DNA from: Akkermansiaceae bacterium UBA7890
GTDB lineage: Bacteria; Verrucomicrobiota; Verrucomicrobiia; Verrucomicrobiales; Akkermansiaceae
NCBI GenBank assembly: GCA_002501065.1
Contig: DLRK01000210.1
Span: 11,098-29,934 of the forward strand
Direction of reading: 5' to 3'
DNA length: 18,837 nucleotides
Shown one piece after another: positions 15,037 through 18,837 of this stretch. The first letter of the stretch is position 1. The number at the start of each line of letters is the position of its first letter. The notes beneath the pieces were generated by a model. That model did not search any database. It saw nothing but the letters and a program-made list of their open reading frames with translations, and was not told where the DNA came from. A program made the translations under genes and the position numbers.

Positions 15037-18000
15037 ATGAAGTCCCTCTTCCTTCGTGCCCTCCTCGCACCCGCTATCGCCGTGATGGCCTCGCAGGGGA
15101 TCACGGCGGCCGACTTTCATCCCATCTCCTCCGTCGCGACTTCCACCGGGGGAGATCTCTGGCCGGTTTCCAATCTGATCCAGGGGCCGGGCAACGGCTA
15201 TGCTGCAGGCGGAGAGCACGAGCAGTTGGGAAGTGGAGCGTCACACCGCTGGGTCACTGCCGCGCCGGGTGGATTTCCCTCGGACTATATCGAGCAAACA
15301 GGAAAGCCGGTTCTGGTCTTCGATCTTGGGGAGGATCGAACGCTCTCCGAGATCAGTGTCTGGGGATACACGACCACGAATGCGAACGGGGTGAGCCGGT
15401 TCAGTCTGCGTTTTGCGACGGCTGCAGAAGGCGAGCAGCAGTTCAGTGCGTCGATCTCCTACAATCCGTTTTTTGATTCCGTGATCGATGACGCGCCGCG
15501 GCAGAGCTTTGCGTTTTCAGAAGTGGTGACGGCCCGCTATGTTGAGTTTACCTGCGAGGACAACTTCTACGCGAATGGCGGCAGTGGTCCGCCCGGCGGA
15601 GGCGACCGGGTTGGGTTGGGCGAAGTGGCGTTTGCGGACGCGGTTCCGGATCCTCATCCGATTCTCGCGGTACAGGCGGTCCTCGATTTTGGGAATGTTG
15701 CGAGCGACCCCGGCGCAGTCACCCTTCCTTTGAGCATTTCGAACGCAGGGAGCGATCTGCCTCTGGAGCTCACCTCCACCATGATCCTGACGAACGCAAC
15801 AGGCTCGGAGCACTTTTCGGTGAGTGGAGTTCCGGATTTCATCGCAGCGGGTGAGGCGCACGAGTTCACCGTCACTTTCGATTCCGGCGGAGCCGAGGGC
15901 TGCTTCAATGCGCAGCTTGAGCTCGGGTCCAATGATCCCGCTCAGCCGTTGACCAGCCTCCTGCTGAAGGCGGGGATCAACTGTGTGTCGCCGGAGCCGG
16001 CGAAGCCGACCTTCTCGGTGGAAGGTGGGACCTTTGTTGAGGATCTCGCTCTTGAGCTGAGCACTCCCACCCCGGGAGCGCAGATCCTTTATACCACCGA
16101 TGGGAGCCTGCCCTCCCTTGCGAATGGCATGGTCTATGACGGTTCGATCCCGATCACGGGGACGGTTCAGATCCGCGCCGCCACATTCAGCGGGGATCAA
16201 CCGCCGGCCATCGCGACCGAGAGCTTTGTGCGACTTGCCCCGGATCTCGCAGGCTACGAGTCAGGGCTGCCGATTGTGATCATCGAAAACTTCGGACAGG
16301 GCTCAGTGCCGAATAAGGGATGGTCCACCGGAAGCCAGACCGGAGGGGGGCTGATCCAACCGGAACGGCAGTCGGCCTATCTGCGAATCATCGCGACTGA
16401 TCCCATGACTGGGATGGCGTCCATCTCAGCCCCGGCCGAGACCGATTCGCGGATTGGCATTCGCGTGCGCGGAGCCTTCTCGTCGACCTGGAATCCGAAA
16501 CCTTACAGCCTGGAAACCTGGAAACAGAATGGTGACGATGACCGCAAGGTGCGTCCACTCGGGTTGCCAAAGGAGTCCGACTGGATTCTCTACTATCCGC
16601 ATCCCAACTATGATCGGAGCATGCTCAACAACACTTTCATCTGGGCGCTCAGCGGGGAGACGGGGCGCTACGGGACGCGCTTCCGGTTTGTGGATGTCTT
16701 TGTGAACGAGAGCGGAGGAAGCTTGCGGGCGTCCGACCGGCGGGGCGTCTATGCCTTTGCCGAGAAGGTGGCGCGGGGCAACGACCGAATCGATTTCGAA
16801 GCACTGAGTGAAGATGGCCGAACGGGCGGCTGGCTCCTTGGGATCAATCGCATGGATCCCGAACCGATCAGCGGATATCCCACCGGGAACGGGGCGACCT
16901 CACCGCAGTTCTTCCACACCGCCGGTCCCAATCGTGACCAGCAGACCGCGCCCAACGTAGCTGGACGCGGCGATGATATTCCGCGCCAGTACAACGCCTT
17001 CATCAACTTTGAGAATCCCAACGGTTATCGGATCAATGACCTGCAGCGCCGTGTGATTGAATTGTGGTTTCGACGCTTTGAGAATGTGCTCTACGACGAG
17101 GCGCGCTGGCGGAATCCCGCGACGGGCTACCGGAATTATCTCAACACGCGCGACTTCATTGACTACTTCCACCTGCTGAACCTGGCCAAGCAGGGCGACG
17201 GGATGCTGCTTTCCGTGTTCCCGTGGGTCTCGTCGGGGGTGCGCAAGCTCCACATGGGACCGATGTGGGATTTCAATAATGGCGCCTACGGGAGCTCGCC
17301 GACATCGACCTTGTTCTTTCGCGCGGATCGTTTGTGGTACCCGAGGCTCTTCGATGATCCCGATTACATGCAGGAGCACATCGATCGATGGTACGAGTTG
17401 CGCAGAGGGCCGCTGGCTGACGACAACATGGTTGCCATCATCGATCGGCAGTCCGCTCAGATTCCGGCCGCCCTGGTGAGAGCGCAGGGATTGTCGGTCA
17501 ATAGCTGGAATAGTCGTTTGCAGTCGATGAAGTCGTATCTGATCACCAGAGCGGCCTGGATTGATGGCCAGTTCTCTGCGCCCCCCGACTTCAGCGAGGA
17601 GGGCGGAATCGTAGGGGCCGGAGTTTCGCTCATCATTCGCAAACCGGGCAACGTGCAGGGGGTGATCTACTACACTCTTGATGGCCGCGATCCGCGCTTG
17701 CCGGGAGGCGGGATTCTGGCTGGAGCGCGGATCTTTGGTGCTCCGATTGCATTGTCGACTTCGGTGCAGGTGAGAGCGCGCATCCGCACGACTGCCGGGG
17801 AGTGGTCTGCGTTGAATGATGCAACGTTCGTGGTCGGAATCCCGGCTGATTCGACCAACCTCGCGATTTCAGAAGTGATGTATCATCCTGCTGCGCCCAA
17901 CGGCCTGGCGGAGTATATCGAGTTGCTCAACATCGCCGACACTCCGATCGATCTCACGGGAGCGGCCTTCTCGAAGGGCATTTCCTTCGCCTTTCCCGCG

Positions 18001-18684
18001 GGATTGATTCTAGTCCCGGGAGCGCGGATTCTAGTGGTGGCCGATCAGGCTGTGTTCGAGAGTCTTTATGGGACGAATCCCCGCATCGCGGGAGAGTTTC
18101 CGGGCGATGACAGGCTCCAGAACGGTGGCGAACGAATCGAATTGATTGGCGCAGACGCTGAACTCATCCGCAGTTTCCGCTTCAATGATCGCACGCCCTG
18201 GCCCAAGCCGGCTGATGGGGGCGGGTTCAGTCTTGTCCTGATCGACCCCGGATCGAATCCCGATCACGATGATCCCGCCCATTGGCGTCGCAGTGGTCAG
18301 GTGGGCGGGGCGCCCGGCAGGGAGAAGCGGGTGCAGTTTGTGGGCGATCCGAACGCGGACGGTGACCGCGATGGACGTAGTGCCTTGTTGGAATATTATT
18401 TTGGGATCTCGGATGAGAATGCCCTGGATGCGGTCCAGGGTCTGCAGGTGGCGGTGGATGCGAGTGGTGAGCTGGCGATCTCCTTTCCCCACAATGCGGA
18501 TGCCGAGGATGCGGTCGGGGTAGTCGAGTTTTCAGGTGATCTTGTGCAATGGGTTGCGACCACTGACCTGGTGGGGCCTGAGGTCAGCGCAGAGGCGACG
18601 CCCGTGGAGACCTGGCACTTCACGGGGCAGTCGGAGCAAAAGCAGTTTGTCCGGCTGCGTGTCACGATCTCATCCGCGGACTGA
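15037..18684 (+). CDS. Secreted CotH-kinase / lamin-tail multidomain protein
   Basis: The protein has about 1215 residues from ATG 15037. The open frame runs back into the tRNA, but this ATG starts a Sec signal peptide (MKSLFLRALLAPAIAVMASQ, cleavage near ITAA). Domains in order are: F5/8 type C-like sandwich (about 30-203), choice-of-anchor/ASH-like sandwich (about 207-315, FGNVASDPGAVTLPLSISNA), a chitobiase-like C-terminal sandwich (about 324-398, ILYTTDGSLPS), a CotH kinase domain (about 412-845), a second chitobiase-like sandwich (about 862-933, IYYTLDGRDPR), a lamin-tail domain (about 942-1090, LAISEVMYHPAAPNGLAEYI) and a tail with an EF-hand/dockerin-like DPNADGDRDG (1104-1113). CotH kinases are secreted protein kinases of the SelO-like fold. 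Seen here are GVYAFAEKV (570-578), GGWLLGIN (597-604) and WDFN (744-747). The last stands where DFD is commonly found. The target is unknown; attachment to polysaccharide or cell surface is inferred from the sandwich domains. Confidence 0.9.
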   Translation: MKSLFLRALLAPAIAVMASQGITAADFHPISSVATSTGGDLWPVSNLIQGPGNGYAAGGEHEQLGSGASHRWVTAAPGGFPSDYIEQTGKPVLVFDLGEDRTLSEISVWGYTTTNANGVSRFSLRFATAAEGEQQFSASISYNPFFDSVIDDAPRQSFAFSEVVTARYVEFTCEDNFYANGGSGPPGGGDRVGLGEVAFADAVPDPHPILAVQAVLDFGNVASDPGAVTLPLSISNAGSDLPLELTSTMILTNATGSEHFSVSGVPDFIAAGEAHEFTVTFDSGGAEGCFNAQLELGSNDPAQPLTSLLLKAGINCVSPEPAKPTFSVEGGTFVEDLALELSTPTPGAQILYTTDGSLPSLANGMVYDGSIPITGTVQIRAATFSGDQPPAIATESFVRLAPDLAGYESGLPIVIIENFGQGSVPNKGWSTGSQTGGGLIQPERQSAYLRIIATDPMTGMASISAPAETDSRIGIRVRGAFSSTWNPKPYSLETWKQNGDDDRKVRPLGLPKESDWILYYPHPNYDRSMLNNTFIWALSGETGRYGTRFRFVDVFVNESGGSLRASDRRGVYAFAEKVARGNDRIDFEALSEDGRTGGWLLGINRMDPEPISGYPTGNGATSPQFFHTAGPNRDQQTAPNVAGRGDDIPRQYNAFINFENPNGYRINDLQRRVIELWFRRFENVLYDEARWRNPATGYRNYLNTRDFIDYFHLLNLAKQGDGMLLSVFPWVSSGVRKLHMGPMWDFNNGAYGSSPTSTLFFRADRLWYPRLFDDPDYMQEHIDRWYELRRGPLADDNMVAIIDRQSAQIPAALVRAQGLSVNSWNSRLQSMKSYLITRAAWIDGQFSAPPDFSEEGGIVGAGVSLIIRKPGNVQGVIYYTLDGRDPRLPGGGILAGARIFGAPIALSTSVQVRARIRTTAGEWSALNDATFVVGIPADSTNLAISEVMYHPAAPNGLAEYIELLNIADTPIDLTGAAFSKGISFAFPAGLILVPGARILVVADQAVFESLYGTNPRIAGEFPGDDRLQNGGERIELIGADAELIRSFRFNDRTPWPKPADGGGFSLVLIDPGSNPDHDDPAHWRRSGQVGGAPGREKRVQFVGDPNADGDRDGRSALLEYYFGISDENALDAVQGLQVAVDASGELAISFPHNADAEDAVGVVEFSGDLVQWVATTDLVGPEVSAEATPVETWHFTGQSEQKQFVRLRVTISSAD

Positions 18685-18754
18685 GAGGCGGCCCGGTCTT
18701 TAATCATTGGCGAGGGGTGATCTGCGACTGTATCGTTGAGCTCCGTTTCACCTG

Positions 18755-18837
18755 ATGAACCTGCGCTTTCCAATTCTCGTCGTCGTCTTGGTGCTCGTGT
18801 CCGGTTGCTCCGGGAAGGACAAGGAGAAGGACCGGGA
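18755..18837 (+). CDS. Lipoprotein, N-terminal part (runs off window)
   Basis: Twenty-seven codons are visible from ATG 18755: a short MNLR n-region, a hydrophobic core FPILVVVLVLV and the lipobox VSGC (15-18), followed by a Lys/Asp/Glu-rich stretch (SGKDKEKDR). This is a type II (lipoprotein) signal peptide, with Cys18 as the predicted lipidated residue. The frame is still open at the window edge, so the function is unknown. It begins 70 nt after the CotH gene on the same strand. No Shine-Dalgarno is visible. Confidence 0.6.
   Translation, partial: MNLRFPILVVVLVLVSGCSGKDKEKDR

Overview
The window is GC-rich bacterial DNA that most resembles Verrucomicrobiota or a planctomycete relative. The evidence is the gene content. 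It holds secreted proteins built from YVTN, NHL and PQQ-type beta-propellers, an SHD1-domain protein, a Tat-exported Gfo/Idh/MocA oxidoreductase, F5/8 type C domains, and a CotH-kinase/lamin-tail protein ending in the domain pair common in Verrucomicrobiota secreted proteins. Shine-Dalgarno sites are weak or absent at most starts. There is no phage gene, transposase, CRISPR array or rRNA. The assignment rests on family knowledge, not on a database search.

Layout. Positions 1-314 hold the 3' end of a charged, coiled-coil protein, followed by a good intrinsic terminator at 361-386. Positions 558-4901 (+) hold two exported propeller genes: a YVTN-propeller/two-heme cytochrome c/IPT-like/ankyrin fusion, and an NHL-repeat protein. 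Positions 5006-5227 (-) hold a remnant of an aldehyde dehydrogenase gene: the start of the protein and a likely piece of its end remain, and the catalytic middle is missing. Positions 5283-10323 (-) hold a two-gene unit, a large PQQ-type propeller protein with an embedded discoidin-like module followed by an SHD1-domain protein. Positions 10519-11850 (-) hold a Tat-signal oxidoreductase. Positions 12071-14699 (-) hold a two-gene unit, a C-terminally membrane-anchored exported protein followed by a double metallo-beta-lactamase-fold protein. tRNA-Cys(GCA) lies at 14879-14955 (+) behind a recognisable -35 element. Positions 15037-18684 (+) encode a secreted CotH-kinase multidomain protein. A lipoprotein gene begins at 18755 and runs off the window.

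Working together. Every complete protein-coding gene carries an export signal (Sec or Tat), so the window describes periplasmic or cell-surface biology, not central metabolism. The most distinctive items are the propeller/cytochrome/ankyrin fusion, the tandem MBL protein whose first half has lost its metal ligands while the second keeps them, the apparently permuted discoidin module in the PQQ-type protein, and the gutted aldehyde dehydrogenase. No obvious single pathway links the units. Their co-occurrence may only reflect the large exported proteome of this kind of bacterium.
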